DNA of 64,000 bases from Symsagittifera roscoffensis (GCF_963678635.1 NC_087063.1:73429617-73493616), one strand, 5' to 3'; positions 1 through 11,922 are shown, numbered from the stretch's first letter. A program made the numbers and translations. The notes: generated by a model not told the origin, from the letters alone.

Positions 1-1126
1 AAGGAGCGCTGCTAATCAGCAGGCCAAGCTGGGACTAGGGGTTAGCTCCAATGTGCAAGAGCAGATACCCAGTGCATTTCGTAGCTGTGGATGTAAAATG
101 TACGAGAACGACCGTGGATCAGACCTTCTCAGTGCCAAAGTGTGTAAGACTAGCGAGAATGTCGGAAAATTCTTATGAGTTACTGTGCAAAACATTCTCA
201 GCAGTTCCAGAGAGACCTAAGGAGGAGTTAGAATCGATACTGGGAAAGAAGTTCATGGGATACGTCAGTGGGAACTTCAGTGACTTTGAAAGACAAAAAC
301 AGAGACGATCAACCGTTACGGATTACAACACAGTAGATGAGAATGATGAAGTCCACCGAGTGATGATGGAAGTGGAACCACTGCTGGAAGCTTCGGGAAA
401 GCGGAATTGGAGAAGCATTATGTTAACTTATGATGAGTTTCCCTACCATTGCTTGCTGCAAACATGGTGGTACCCCGTGCGTAAAATCTGGTGTTGATCT
501 GGGACTGTGGAGAGCTGCTCTCCATGGGCTTACCAGACTCATCATGGCCCATAACGATAGTGATAGTGGGAGTTATGATGGCGATACGATGGCTGGAAGC
601 TCATGTGAAGGAGAACAATAGACAGGAGGCAACAACGAGAGAGCAATTGCCGAAGGAAGTGAAAAAGATATGGGCAAGAAGACGACTGATGCCATGGTTT
701 AGAGCCAACATGACTGCATGGTTGTACGAATATGCCAAGAAGCATATGTAGAAGCACGGCAGAGTGTACAGTACGTATCAGCTGGACATTGGAGCAGGAG
801 CTATCAAGCGAGCTTTTGTAACTCATCGGAATGCAGTGATCACCGCCGTCAAGAGAATCTCCAGGATGAGTGAACGTGATGCAAGGGAGAAAGAAGAGAT
901 GTTGAAGGAAGATTTCGAGAGAAACGTGACGTTGTATCTCAACAACAGCTTCTGCAGGAACAGAGAATCTAATGTTGACCCCCTACTTTATTGTAAACAA
1001 AGGGTAAAAGAGCAGAAGTGTTGGAGTACTGCTTTCAACAGCGTCAGAATAGCTACCAATGTGTTGCAAGACACAGAAACTGAAAGTGAAGAGTCAATGT
1101 TGCAGGAGGAGGAGATGCAGCATTGA
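1..1126 (+). pseudogene. Decayed accessory ORF (ORF2-like) of LTR element, copy 1, 5' end outside window
   Basis: Three overlapping reading frames (51-497, 430-751, 764-1126) are close relatives of the C-terminal half of the intact 815-codon ORF at 13736-16183. Shared blocks include CKSRYPVHFVAVDVK, FMGYVSGNFSDFE and MMEVEPLLEASGKRNW. Frameshifts near 430-490 and a stop near 750 break it. Compared with copy 2 (5320-8546) it lacks about 720 bp: the join lies near position 40, between the equivalents of 6678 and 7402. It also lacks about 85 bp near 650. Function is unknown. It is the 3' coding part of an LTR element whose LTR follows at 1476. The upstream part lies outside the window. Confidence 0.85.
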
Positions 1127-1475
1127 CAAATGGCCGGAAAACAAGATGCGAAAAGAAAGAAATTTGGTTGACAGAGTTTTCCTGCAAAGTAACACCTTTT
1201 AAAACCTAGGAGAAAAAATTTTAAGTCAGGGCATTGACGTTGGAAGTCAGAAAAAATGTTTTATATTAAGTCGCATCCTCGAAAGTGCAGATTAATGAAA
1301 GAATTTGGAAGGCTTTAGTGTTGTAGTATGATGCCATTTATATTCTGCGGTGAGTCAATATGACGTGGATAAAAATGATTTCGTGCTTTTTGTAAATTCT
1401 GTTCAATGTCACTGTACCAACTTTACGGAGACTACTAGATTCAATGGAGACATTGACCGGGCTGTCCGGGGAGTA
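1127..1475 (+). other. 3' untranslated part of LTR element copy 1, ending in a short purine tract
   Basis: Non-coding sequence between the ORF2-like pseudogene and the LTR. It matches 9073-9360 closely and, on the other strand, the region after 12842 in the young element. About 490 bp present in copy 2 (8580-9070) are missing here. The last bases, CCGGGGAGTA, directly precede the LTR start and are conserved in all three copies. This is where the polypurine tract for plus-strand priming is expected, although it is short. Confidence 0.65.
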
Positions 1476-2347
1476 TGTGACATTCGATCAGAAATGACAA
1501 AAAGACAGTTACGAAGGGCTAGCAGCTAACCTTCCGAATTGGCAGTTTTAAAGGATTAACAGTGTTATTCAGACGATTAGACAAATTGTGAAGGCTAAAG
1601 GATTTGGAAATTCTTAAAACTTAAAATTCGAATTGTGACGTCACAATTCTGAGAAACGTCAAAAACGGCCATTTTGGAAGAAATCTGAAATAAAAACAGA
1701 ACAACGAGATACGTTGCGAAAACAACAACGACAACAGTTGTGAGAAAAACGACGAGAAATAGAGAAATACGACAGAGTATTAGCAGAGACCGCTCCGAGT
1801 TGCAACGATTGTGCCGCTACAATCGTTGCAAGGCCATTCACGCTAACGGTGAAGGGTGGAAACAAGCCTTCCGGAGGGGTCTTGGGACTTGAACTCAAAC
1901 TGTTTTATACGAACTTTTAGCTTCCTGGTTATGTCTCGAATTGAATTTAATTAACATCTGGATTTATTTTCTGACGATGAGAAGCTAGGAGTTAAGGTAA
2001 AGGGTTGATCCATTTTCGATGGAGATGATTATTTTTATCTACTGATCAGAAACAATAATAATCAAACAAATAGCAGTAGCCCTACATTTAGGAGTGACCT
2101 CGTGGTCTGGGGATACTGAGACCCAGCCATGAGCTCACTAATTTTGCATGTAAGTAAGTTAATTTGAGCGTTCTGGTCAGAGCCGGAGAACAGTAACGTT
2201 TTTGTGGACCCGATGTTGAAAAGACCACCAAAAGAACTGGCTTTGGTAGAGACATGAAAAGTATGTAGAGCTTTGTTTAGACGCTGGCCAGTCGTTTTAT
2301 AGCTTAGCTTTATTTTCCGTCGATATCTACTTCCGAGCGAATGTTAA
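1476..2347 (+). repeat. LTR of older element, copy 1 (3' LTR)
   Basis: It begins TGTGACATTCG directly after the purine tract. It ends near 2347 in GCGAATGTTA, the near-inverse of its start. It is nearly identical to 9361-10232 and is a diverged relative of the 920 bp LTRs at 11923 and 29165, which lie on the opposite strand. A 13 bp perfect hairpin lies at 1800-1831. After its end the sequence goes straight into a genomic repeat monomer (2348), so this is a 3' LTR. Confidence 0.8.
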
Positions 2348-2545
2348 CCTTGTAGCAAAACTCGTTCATATTTTGTATACTACCCATATCCTAAAGAATA
2401 GAGACTACCATGGTCGATGCATTGAATCAAATTGTATATTTATTGCCAAGTTTTTGGCAATATTGGTGACCTTGAGCAATTAAAATGTTCAAAACCTATT
2501 GCTTTCAAGGTTACCAAGACATCTCTGTACGGTTCGTACCGATAT
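2348..2545 (+). repeat. Partial copy of ~220 bp genomic repeat monomer
   Basis: Contains CTTGTAGCAAAACTCGTTCA, then TACTACCCATATCCT, then GACTACCATGGTCGATGCAT and TTGCCAAGTTTTTGGCAATA. The same series occurs in tandem at 31655-32350 and again at 10233-10440. The LTR end abuts the middle of the unit, so the LTR element probably inserted into such a repeat. Confidence 0.75.
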
Positions 2546-3552
2546 AACATTTAGTTTCATACATACATTGCACATAGTTATACATAGGTATGCTAACGAA
2601 AACTGCTTAAACTCCCCCCCCCCCCCCAAAACAAAATTTTATGCCTGATAAACTAAATTATTTCAAGAAAATGTATCACTTCTAATCAGGACAACGCTTA
2701 ATACTATACAAAACTTAGAAACATGTGAAAAAATTATCAGAGAACAATTAGCACCTAACCTATTCAGTAAAGACACAAACGAAATCCCAGTTCCATGAGA
2801 TATCTTTCTTACCTCTCAAAATGGGCGGCTTACCTCTTCGTTATCGAGCTGCCATCCGATAATGAAGACTATACAGTCAAGTCTAAGGAAACATACATCA
2901 CTAGTACTCGAACCTCAAAATCCTGTTACAGCAAAACCAGAGCAAGAAAAAGTTTGTACAAAAATCAAAGAATTGAAAACTGATAGAACAAACCAGAAGA
3001 AAACAAACCTCATGAACTCCCTAAATGAAACTGATAAAAACGCAATCGACCTGTCCACAAAAAGGGGCCTCCTACTGGCTCAATGCTTTACCACTAAGCA
3101 GATACAAATTCCATTTGAATAAATCAGATTTCAGAGATGGTATTTACAAAGATCATTTTTTTGACAACTCTATAGGCGCTAGTGTAGAGGAAGGACAGCT
3201 AAAATAAACTAACATTACGACAAAGCATTTGATGCTGGTATATGGCTTAATTGATAAAATGATAAATTTTGGTGATATTTGTGAAATTTCATAACACTGA
3301 TATTGGCTTATCCAGCTGGTGCACTGACCGTAACTAAACGCAAGGGCCCCTTTTGTCTTTTAGTTTTTTTTTCTATGTATGAAACGGACCCGCGTCTTTT
3401 TTTGAACTGGCTAAAGAAACCTCTGTATGATGGCCTCGATGGTCTGGCTTTATGCAATTTGTGAACTGCAGAGGCTTGCTGCCGAAAAAATTAATTGATA
3501 TTTGAAAACGTGTTACTTATTCTTTTATGCTTAGTATTTAGATATCTAGGAT
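2546..3552 (+). other. Duplicated flank with a degenerate retroelement-like coding remnant
   Basis: Shared with 10441-10948 and, for its last 200 bp, with 30508-30719. It contains a run of 14 C at 2614-2627. A weak open frame around 3025-3207 includes WLNALPLSRYKFHLNKSDF, a motif I associate with C-terminal parts of reverse-transcriptase-derived repeat proteins; this is from memory and is not secure. Copy 2 lacks about 255 bp corresponding to 2838-3093. Homology to copy 2 stops at about 3552 (30719), which marks the tandem-duplication junction. Confidence 0.55.
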
Positions 3553-3922
3553 GGTGTGCCTATTTAATACTCTCTGGCAGAAGTCCAACTGCGCGGTACT
3601 GACCGTCTGCACTGTACCAAGGAGCACGAAGATGTTGACAGCAGCAGGGAGGAGACATAATGAAGGAGCAATCAGGTGGAACAACATTCTGAGGAATCTT
3701 GCGAGTCGGAATGCTGGACGGATGATTCTTATGGATATCGAGCATGAGCTGAGAGCTATGGATCAGGCCAGACTGACTACTGACGGCATCCACTTTAACA
3801 GCATCGAGGGACAAGCCTGGTTGAACAGAGTCTTCCAAGAGCGATTAGATGAAATGGAAGTAGAACTCTTTGACACGGGAGTGCTGAAGAAGGAAGAAAC
3901 ATCGAATAAAACGGCAATTTGA
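3553..3922 (+). pseudogene. SGNH-hydrolase-like fragment, start lost at duplication junction
   Basis: The open frame runs 3551-3922. Its ATG at 3551 straddles the duplication junction, so the true start is missing. The segment TVPRSTK..RRHNEGAIRWNN..LRNLA followed by ARLTTDGIHFNSIEGQAWLN has the look of the C-terminal part of an SGNH/GDSL esterase-like fold, where the last block carries Asp-x-x-His (here DGIH). The first catalytic block (Gly-Asp-Ser) is absent. It lies upstream of the ORF2-like pseudogene in the same older element. The young element has no equivalent. It could be a non-catalytic domain of the same ancestral protein. Confidence 0.45.
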
Positions 3923-5319
3923 ATCTTTGTGCCTCCTAACTTGCGATCGCATGGGAGAAGTGTACAGAGGGCATATTGAAGTGAGGGCATTGAGGGCACA
4001 AGACAAATGGCGAGATCACAAGAATTCCTCGACTCACTGCGGCATACCACAAGGTGAGAGAAGAGCCGAAAGGTTGGGGCGATTACAAGAAGCTGCCAGA
4101 GGAAATCCCTGAATTCCCCTTGATAAGAAGGATGTTGCTCGGAGCAGTCTCCGCAGTGCAAACTCCTAGGTTGAGAGCCTTTGAGACCAATGAAAGGAGG
4201 ATGGCGAAACTCTCGGAAACGATGGATCCGTGTTTTGTGGGCAGAAATACCGCAGTGTTACAGCATACGCAGTTTGCTTACACGGATCAAGCAACGAGAA
4301 GGCGAATAAGCAACGCAGTGACTCCGACGAGGAATGGGCGAAACAGGATCTAGGAATGGGCGAAACAGGATCTAGCGCCTATGAGGATGAGAGGCAGAGC
4401 TGAATTACCAGAGGCCTCCTTGATCTTGACGAGTGTGAAACTGGAGTTATCGGTGGGAGGAACACTACAGACGAGAACCTTCCTAGCACCCTTCGGCTAT
4501 GAGTAGATCGAAGTAGTCTATGGAGAGGAGGAAGATCAATCAGCCGGCAGGTTAATCATACCGAAATTTCCGGAAGGGGCCAGAACTGAAGAGCAAGGGC
4601 CCTCAAATTCGAAAGATAAATCAAAAAGAGATGACGGACAGGGAGGAAGCCGTCGATTGGAAGAGCCTATGCAACAGGATCCTGATCAAGCTGAGGAGGA
4701 AGACGATAAGGCATCGACAGGAGGAATATCCAGTCTAGACTTAAATTTCCTCAGTGAATTTGAAAACAACGCAGACGCGTTGGAAACGACTGAACCAGCA
4801 AACGAAGGTACTTCGACACTGGAACCTCCGTCGGCTTTTGTGGTAATAAAACGGGATTTGCCGGAGAGCAGCTCTCCGGGCAATTCTAAAGACAAAGAAC
4901 AAAGACTCCTCATGGAATCACCAAGGAGAAGAAGGATAGAAGGCGCTGCCAGAGTACCCTTCTTGCGAACGTTACCCGAAGAAGTGCGGGAAGTGCACCA
5001 CCGAAACCATGAAAAAAGGACGTGATGTAGATTGGACAGAGTGGCCTTCATGAAAGAAGTCTGGCAGGTAGTTCAGAGCTACGGAACCCAGTCCATTTTG
5101 AAGGTCTCAACTGACCACTAATGCGGGAAGTGCTTGACAAACTCGACGAGTGTGAAGGGAGATTGAGTGAGTTGTTGATCGACTCAGCCACTGAAGAAAG
5201 TGAGGCAAACTCTCCTATCAAGATGACGCCGCAAGAAGATAAAGGAGAAGTGGTATATCTGTCGAGAACCAAGAAAAAGAACGATGCGATCAAAATTGGT
5301 GATCGATAAGATCAATTGA
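3923..5319 (+). pseudogene. Decayed coding region between SGNH-like and ORF2-like parts
   Basis: Several short frames follow one another without a single continuous ORF: 3927-4112, 4054-4353, 4657-5025 and 5121-5309. The 4657-5025 frame is strongly acidic and Ser/Thr-rich (QAEEEDDKAS, SEFENNADALETTEP). Composition resembles the neighbouring decayed ORFs, so this is probably one ancestral coding region broken by frameshifts. A 22 bp unit (AGGAATGGGCGAAACAGGAT plus CT) is repeated twice in tandem near 4331-4374. I recognise no domain. Confidence 0.45.
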
Positions 5320-8300
5320 ATGAAGATGAAGCTGGGCAGCAAAGTGGTTTTGAGGAAAGCGGTAAAGACTAAGGTGGATTCTGACATCTCGATAAAAGCT
5401 GTCAACTCAGCGAAAAAAAAACGAGTCGACAAAGCCGTGGATTTGAGACAAGGTGATGATCGATTGCCTGTCACAGGCAGAATGTTGACTGATGTAGCAA
5501 TGGTGCCACCCATTCTCATGGCAGGGATAAAATCAATAAATTATAAATCCAAACGGAGTGACCGCACTCTGACTGGAGCAACATTGGAAATGGAGATACT
5601 CAGCCAATGTGGGGAGAGTACCATGAAAGACTTTAAACCGTCTCCCATGAACCACGGAAAGGGAAGTGTCGTAGGACAGCTAATCCCAGTGGAATATAAC
5701 CGACTGACACTGACGAAGACTTTATCAGCAGATGAACCCGCCGGTGGATACATGGAGATGTTGGAGTACAGAAACTCGGCCAGAGGACACTTAATGGCTC
5801 TGGAAGACAAAAGTGCCATGGAAGATTTTCAGGCGACCATGATGCAAGGCGGTGGTGCCTTGCATCATGGTCGCCTGAAAATCTTCCATGGCACTTTTGT
5901 CTTCCAGAGCCATGCAGAAGGCATATGGGACTCTAGCATCGTCTGAGATGCAGGCAGAGACGATCGAGCAGTTGGTGAGCCTTCCATGGAAAGTAGTAGT
6001 GTTACGGTACTTCGAAGAAGAAATGAGGACCACGCCGAAGATACACGCTCTGATAGCAGTACCTTATGTGAGAACTGAATTACAGCAGCGGTTCGCCTGG
6101 TGCATGGTCGGAATGACTCGCGGGGAATATGATTCAGAGGAAAGGAGAAGATCAAGGAAGAAAAGGTATTCCTGATGACGAGTATGAGAGATCTGATAAC
6201 CCAAGAGGGGGCAGCAGTAGCGTGCGCAAAGCGGAGAGACACTCTCTGTTTCATCCGGTTCATGATAGAGCAAATTTCAGTGCCAGCCTTGAGCACCTGT
6301 GTCAAGATGCTGAGAGAAGGCGATGAACGAGCGAAAGCCTTACTTTTGCTAGCACTGCTGGATTGCATCAAAGCTAACCAATGAGGGTGAACATGAAAGA
6401 ACCCGTGGAATTAGAACCCATGAGGAAAATAGACGAAATCAGGAAATTCTCAAACAAAGAGCTGAGGCTCACTAAGGAATCTATGGGAGCAATGCCGAAA
6501 TCCAGTGAATACTGTGGACCAATCAGGAGGAAGTCCTACAGTTACGTGTCAGGAATCATCGGGATAGCGTACAATCCATTCCTAAATGAAGAAATGAAGC
6601 AATGTTGCTGAGATTCTGGATGTCTAGAATTGCGACGAAAAGGAGCGCTGCTAATCAGCAGGCCAAGCTGGGACTAGTTTTGGAGGAAAGGGTGACTGCA
6701 CCTTCCGTGCCAGAATCCGACAAAGGAGTAGAAATTGGATTGGGATTCTCAGATGAATTGCTGAGAACGAGCTTGATGGTGGTATGGGAACTGATGAGAC
6801 TCTCATGGTGTCCTAGTCTCAATGCTGATTCGATACTAAATGCAACACAAAATGTACAGAGGGAACTGAATTCAGATTGTAACATGCGTGATCTTAATAT
6901 CATCTATAACGTGATGACCTCAGCCTCTAAGAGCAATGGAGAGGATAAAGTAGAGTTGCCTGGCTGGGGACCAGAGGACTGGGTTAAACTTGGTAGATGT
7001 CTGGCAGTAGTCTGTGGACTGAAAGGTCCCGTTTGTGGAGGTCTAGATTGCGTGAAAACCCTGGAGAAACAACACAAGCAGCTGACAATATTAATTGGGA
7101 ACATTGTGATGAAAGCGAAAACGGAAACGGAGCTGATCGCAGATTGCCATGGAGGAACCGAGGTGAATCCAGTGACTGTACTAGGATTCTACAGCATGTT
7201 TGGTTCTTTAGAGTCACTATTGAATCTAGAACAGAAACATGAGATGGTCACGGCCATCAGTGTAGAAGTGTTCCCAGGAGTTTCGCAGACTGAGCAAAAA
7301 CACATAGGAAATTGGAGGGAAGCAATCGAGGCGGAAATGAACATCCGACACAGTGAAATTTATCGCAGACCATCGGGAGCGCGATACTTGGTGGGATCGA
7401 CCTTAGCTCCAATGTGCAAGAGCAGATACCCAGTGCATTTCGTAGCTGTGGATGTAAAATGTACGAGAACGATCGTGGATCAGGCCTTCTCAGTGCCAAA
7501 GTGTGTAAGACTAGCGAGAATGTCGGAAAATTCTTATGAGTTACTGTGCAAAATATTCTAAGCAGTTCCAGAGAGACCTAAGGAGGAGTTAGAATCGATA
7601 CTGGGAAAGAAGTTCATGGGATACGTCAGTGGGAACTTCAGTGACTTTGAAAGACAAAAACAGAGACGATCAACCGTTACGGATTACAACACAGTAGATG
7701 AGAATGATGAAGTCCACCGAGTGATGATGGAAGTGGAACCACTGCTGGAAGCTTCGGGAAAGCGGAATTGGAGAAGCATCGTGTTACACATGATGAGTTT
7801 CCCTACCATTGCTTGCTGCAAACATGGTGGTACCCCGGGCGTAAAATCTGGTGTTGATCTGGGACTGTGGAGAGCTGCTCTCCATGGGCTTACCAGACTC
7901 ATCACGGCCCATAACGATAGTGATAGTGGGAGTTATGATGGCGATACGATGGCTGGAAGCTCATGTGAAGGAGAACAATAGACAGGAGGCACCAACGAGA
8001 GAACAATTGCAGAAATTGGATTGCCTATAAGATTTAGATCTTTTTGAGACAATGTGCAAGATTCTGAACATTCCGATGGAAGTGAAAAAGATATGGGCAA
8101 GAAGACGACTGATGCCATGGTTTAGAGCCAACATGACTGCATGGTTGTACGAATATGCCAAGAAGCATATGTCGAAGCACGGCAGAGTGTACAGTACGTA
8201 TCAGCTGGAAATTGGAGCAGGAGCTTTCAAGTGAGCTTTTGTAACTCATCGGAATGCAGTGACCACCGCCATGAAGAGAATTTCCAGGATGAGTGAACGT

Positions 8301-8546
8301 GATGGAAGGGAGAAAGAAGAGATGTTGAAGGAAGATTTGGAGAGAAACGTGACGCTGTGTCTCCACAACAGCTTCTGCAGGAACAGAGAATCTAACGTTG
8401 ACCCCCTACTTTATTGTAAACAAAAGGTAGAAGAGCAGAAGTGTTGGAGGACTGCTTCCAACAGCGTCAGAATAGCTACCAATGTGTTGCAAGTCACAGA
8501 AACTGAAAGTGCAGAGTCAATGTTGCAGGAGGGGATGCAGCATTGA
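5320..8546 (+). pseudogene. Decayed accessory ORF (ORF2-like), copy 2, with extended N-terminus
   Basis: Consecutive frames at 5320-5946, 5888-6175, 6175-6384, 6381-6611, 6602-7561, 7616-7981, 8052-8234 and 8259-8546 together follow the intact 815-codon ORF at 13736-16183 from its WCM..GxTRxEYDSEER block to its C-terminus. At least seven frameshifts or stops break the frame, for example the TAA near 7560. Upstream of WCM it carries about 250 further codons not found in the young element's ORF2. These include TIEQLVSLPWKVVVLRYFEE, and they are interrupted by a perfect palindrome at 5794-5913. No family is recognised. It keeps the natural C-terminal end (SMLQEGMQH), which the young copy has lost. 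Confidence 0.8.
5794..5913. repeat. Perfect inverted repeat, 57 bp arms, 6 bp loop
   Basis: The left arm is 5794-5850, the loop GGTGGT is 5851-5856, and the right arm is 5857-5913. The arms are perfect reverse complements as far as I can read them. The left arm is the coding sequence of the ORF2-like pseudogene and the right arm is its inverted copy. Coding homology resumes directly after it, so the right arm looks like an insertion by foldback or template switching. Confidence 0.95.
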
Positions 8547-9360
8547 CAAATGGCCGGAAAACAAGATGCGAAAAGAAAGAAATTTAGAAGAAATTAGAAG
8601 TTTTAGAACTTCGAAACGACGAAAAAAGAAGAAACAAGGAAGTGACGAAAGAGAAGAAGTTAAAACTCAGAATTGTTTTATATGTGTGACAAAAAACTCA
8701 AGTGAGAAACTAAGCAACCAAGTTATAATTGAAACTGAAAGAAAACATTTAGTTGAGTTTTGAACATTAAAGAATTTGTTGCATTTATAAATTTGCATTT
8801 TGATTTTAGTAAGTGGCTTTAGAGAAACTTACTATTTATTTAGAAAGGCTTGAGTGGAGAGCATATTTAAATATTCTAGCCTGCATGATTGCTTTTAACC
8901 AACTAGGACAACTGATCACTTTGTGGTGACATGAAAGGCTTGGGTAATCTCTTGAAGAGGGAGATTGTTTCTTTGTTCTTTCGAACCCGAGAATTCCTTA
9001 ATTTTATTATTCAGGACCAAAAACAACTAAAATTTCCAAAGCCAAGAAGCACAGTAGGATAATTTTAGCTTGTTGGTTGACAGAGTTTTCCTGCAAAGTA
9101 ACACCTTAAGTCAGGGCATTGACGTTGGAAGTCAGAAAAAATGTTTTATATTAAGTCGCATCCTCGAAAGTGCAGATTAATGAAAGAATTTGGAAGGCTT
9201 TAGTGTTGTAGTATGATGCCATTTATATTCTGCGGTGAGTCAATATGACGTGGATAAAAATGATTTCGTGCTTTTTGTAAATTCTGTTCAATGTCACTGT
9301 ACCAACTTTACGGAGACTACTAGATTCAATGGAGACATTGACCGGGCTGTCCGGGGAGTA
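8547..9360 (+). other. 3' untranslated part of LTR element copy 2
   Basis: A-rich non-coding sequence after the ORF2-like pseudogene, matching 12843-13650 of the young element on the other strand. It includes an interval (8580-9070) deleted from copy 1, and it ends in CCGGGGAGTA immediately before the LTR. No gene is seen. The frame at 8482-8763 is A-rich and overlaps the end of the coding homology in another phase. Confidence 0.65.
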
Positions 9361-10232
9361 TGTGACATTCGATCAGAAATGACAAAAAGACAGTTACGTA
9401 GGGCTAGCAGCTAACCTTCCGAATTGGCAGTTTTAAAGGATTAACAGTGTTATTCAGACGATTAGACAAATTGTGAAGGCTAAAGGATTTGGAAATTCTT
9501 AAAACTTAAAATTCGAATTGTGACGTCACAATTCTGAGAAACGTCAAAAACGGCCATTTTGGAAGAAATCTGAAATAAAAACAGAACAACGAGATACGTT
9601 GCGAAAACAACAACGACAACAGTTGTGAGAAAAACGACGAGAAATAGAGAAATACGACAGAGTATTAGCAGAGACCGCTCCGAGTTGCAACGATTGTGCC
9701 GCTACAATCGTTGCAAGGCCATTCACGCTAACGGTGAAGGGTGGAAACAAGCCTTCCGGAGGGGTCTTAGGACTTGAACTCAAACTGTTTTATACGAACT
9801 TTTAGCTTCCTGGTTATGTCTCGAATTGAATTTAATTAACATCTGGATTTATTTTCTGACGATAAGAAGCTAGGAGTTAAGGTAAAGGGTTGATCCATTT
9901 TCGATGGAGATGATTATTTTTATCTACTGATCAGAAACAATAATAATCAAACAAATAGTAGTAGCCCTACATTTAGGAGTGACCTCGTGGTCTGGGGATA
10001 CTGAGACCCAGCCATGAGCTCACTAATTTTGCATGTAAGTAAGTTAATTTGAGCGTTCTGGTCAGAGCCGGAGAACAGTAACGTTTTTGTGGACCCGATG
10101 TTGAAAAGACCACCAAAAGAACTGGCTTTGGTAGAGACATGAAAAGTATGTAGAGCTTTGTTTAGACGCTGGCCAGTCGTTTTATAGCTTAGCTTTATTT
10201 TCCGTCGATATCTACTTCCGAGCGAATGTTAA
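9361..10232 (+). repeat. LTR of older element, copy 2 (3' LTR)
   Basis: Nearly identical to 1476-2347, with scattered substitutions only. It begins TGTGACATTCG and ends GCGAATGTTA. The hairpin is at 9685-9716. It is followed by the same repeat monomer as copy 1, so the two LTRs do not flank one element. They are the same 3' LTR in two copies of a segmental duplication. Confidence 0.85.
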
Positions 10233-10948
10233 CCTTGTAGCAAAACTCGTTCATATTTTGTATACTACCCATATCCTAAAGAATAGAGACTACCATGGTC
10301 GATGCATTGAATCAAATTGTATATTTATTGCCAAGTTTTTGGCAATATTGGTGACCTTGAGCAATTAAAATGTTCAAAACCTATTGCTTTCAAGGTTACC
10401 AAGACATCTCTGTACGGTTCGTACCGATATAACATTTAGTTTCATACATACATTGCATATAGTTATACATAGGTATGCTAACGAAAACTGCTTAAACTCC
10501 CCCCCCCCCCCCCTCAAAGTTTATGCCTGATAAACTAAATTATTTCAAGAAAATGTATCACTTCTAATCAGGACAACGCTTAATATTATACAAAACTTAG
10601 AAACATGTGAAAAAGTTATCAGAGAACAATTAGCACCTAACCTATTTGGTAAAGACCCAAACGAAATCCCAGTTCCATGAGATATCTTTCTTACCTCTCA
10701 AAATGGGCGGCTTACCTCTTAGCAGATACAAATTCCATTTGAATAAATCAGATTTCAGAGATGGTATTTACAAAGATCATTTTTTCGACAACTCTATAAG
10801 CGCTAGTGTAGAGGAAGGACGGCTAAGATAAATTAACATTACGACAATGCATTTGATGCTGGTATATGGCTTAATTGATAAAATGATACAGTTTGGTGAT
10901 ATTTTTGAACTGATATTGGCCTATCCAGCTGAAGCACTGACCGTAACT
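10233..10948 (+). other. Duplicated flank, copy 2, up to non-LTR insertion point
   Basis: Matches 2348-3330 of copy 1: repeat monomer, a 15-base C run at 10499-10513, and the remnant with LSRYKFHLNKSDF at 10729-10830. It lacks about 255 bp that copy 1 has. The match to copy 1 ends at CTGACCGTAAC (about 10948). It continues at about 30508, so everything between is inserted. Confidence 0.75.
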
Positions 10949-11922
10949 TTTTTTGTTTTTTAAATTGTAAATTAAATTTGTTTAGTAAAGAGTTTCATAA
11001 TCAATATGTACAGCAAATAACATCATATTTGTTCAATTGACATTACTTTTACCGGATACCGGGTATCCTGGTTTGTTGTTGAAGTGTAACATTTCCTTGT
11101 AGTTTATATCAGAAGGAGCAATTTGTATTTCTTATCTTCCATACTTCCCTTGACACAAATGTTTGCAAGTTGATTTTCCATGACGTCGATGATTTTGAAT
11201 ATGCACCACGAATAACCGCAACAACATACTTAAGCCTTGCCATGTTGGTTGATACAAAAACATCACGCCAATTGTTAATCTGTAATAGGTTTCTTGAAGG
11301 TTGTAGCAAGGGACAACTGAAAATTAGGTGTTCGAATGTTTCGCATTCTAAATTACAATAGAAACATTCGGGGGCATTCTCGAGAAATAAAAACCACCGC
11401 TTTTCTCGATCTTTAAAAACAGCGTACGCGAATTTTTAAAGAAAGTTTTTTTCCCATACATCAAGCATTGAACTTTTCCAAACTTTGCCTGTAAATTTAA
11501 TCAATTCTTCTTCTGAACAGAGGTAACGGTTTGCAGCAAAACACAAGCGTGAAATCGCAGCTCGATGAAAACTGCAGTTTTGTAAGCAGAAACAATAAAC
11601 ATCTCGCGATTTTGTATGTACTGTTATAATTAAACGGCTATTGGTAATGTTTGAAATAATTGCAAAATCACTCGAACTTATTTCAATAGAGATGTTCGTA
11701 TTTCTCAACAAATTTTTGATTTCTTTCGAGAAAATAAATTCTGTTGGTAACAAATTATTTCGACCCGACATATGAGAAGCAAAGAAATTGATAATTTTTA
11801 GACTAAAAAGTTTAAGTTGTAGCCATGGTAAGCCTACCCCACCATATAAGATGGGGTGATATAAAACTTCTTTCTTTATGTCGAGTCTGCTTGATTTTTT
11901 CAATTCTGTATTTAATAACTCT
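10949..11922 (-). pseudogene. L1/Tx1-like non-LTR retrotransposon, 3' part (C-terminal domain and tail)
   Basis: The minus-strand frame 11930-11436 has PILYGGVGLPWLQLKLFSLK, typical of the region downstream of the reverse transcriptase thumb in L1/Tx1-type elements. Further along (about 11400-11280) is a Cys-Cys-His-Cys zinc-knuckle-like block, CFYC..CETFEHLIFSC, the usual C-terminal finger of such ORF2 proteins. The element ends in an A-rich tail (T-rich on +, about 10949-10965). Its upstream RT half is at 30085-30507. The two halves join in one reading frame if the LTR element between them is ignored, so the LTR element split it. Confidence 0.75.

Noticed and set aside
1659-1898. 79-codon minus-strand frame in the older LTRs (repeated at 9544-9783)
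   Set aside because: It reads through the LTR hairpin. Identity between copies comes from the segmental duplication, and nothing indicates a protein.
9361-10232. Reading 1476-2347 and 9361-10232 as the two LTRs of one ~8.8 kb element
   Set aside because: Both have the same upstream coding homology and the same downstream genomic flank, so they are duplicated 3' LTRs.
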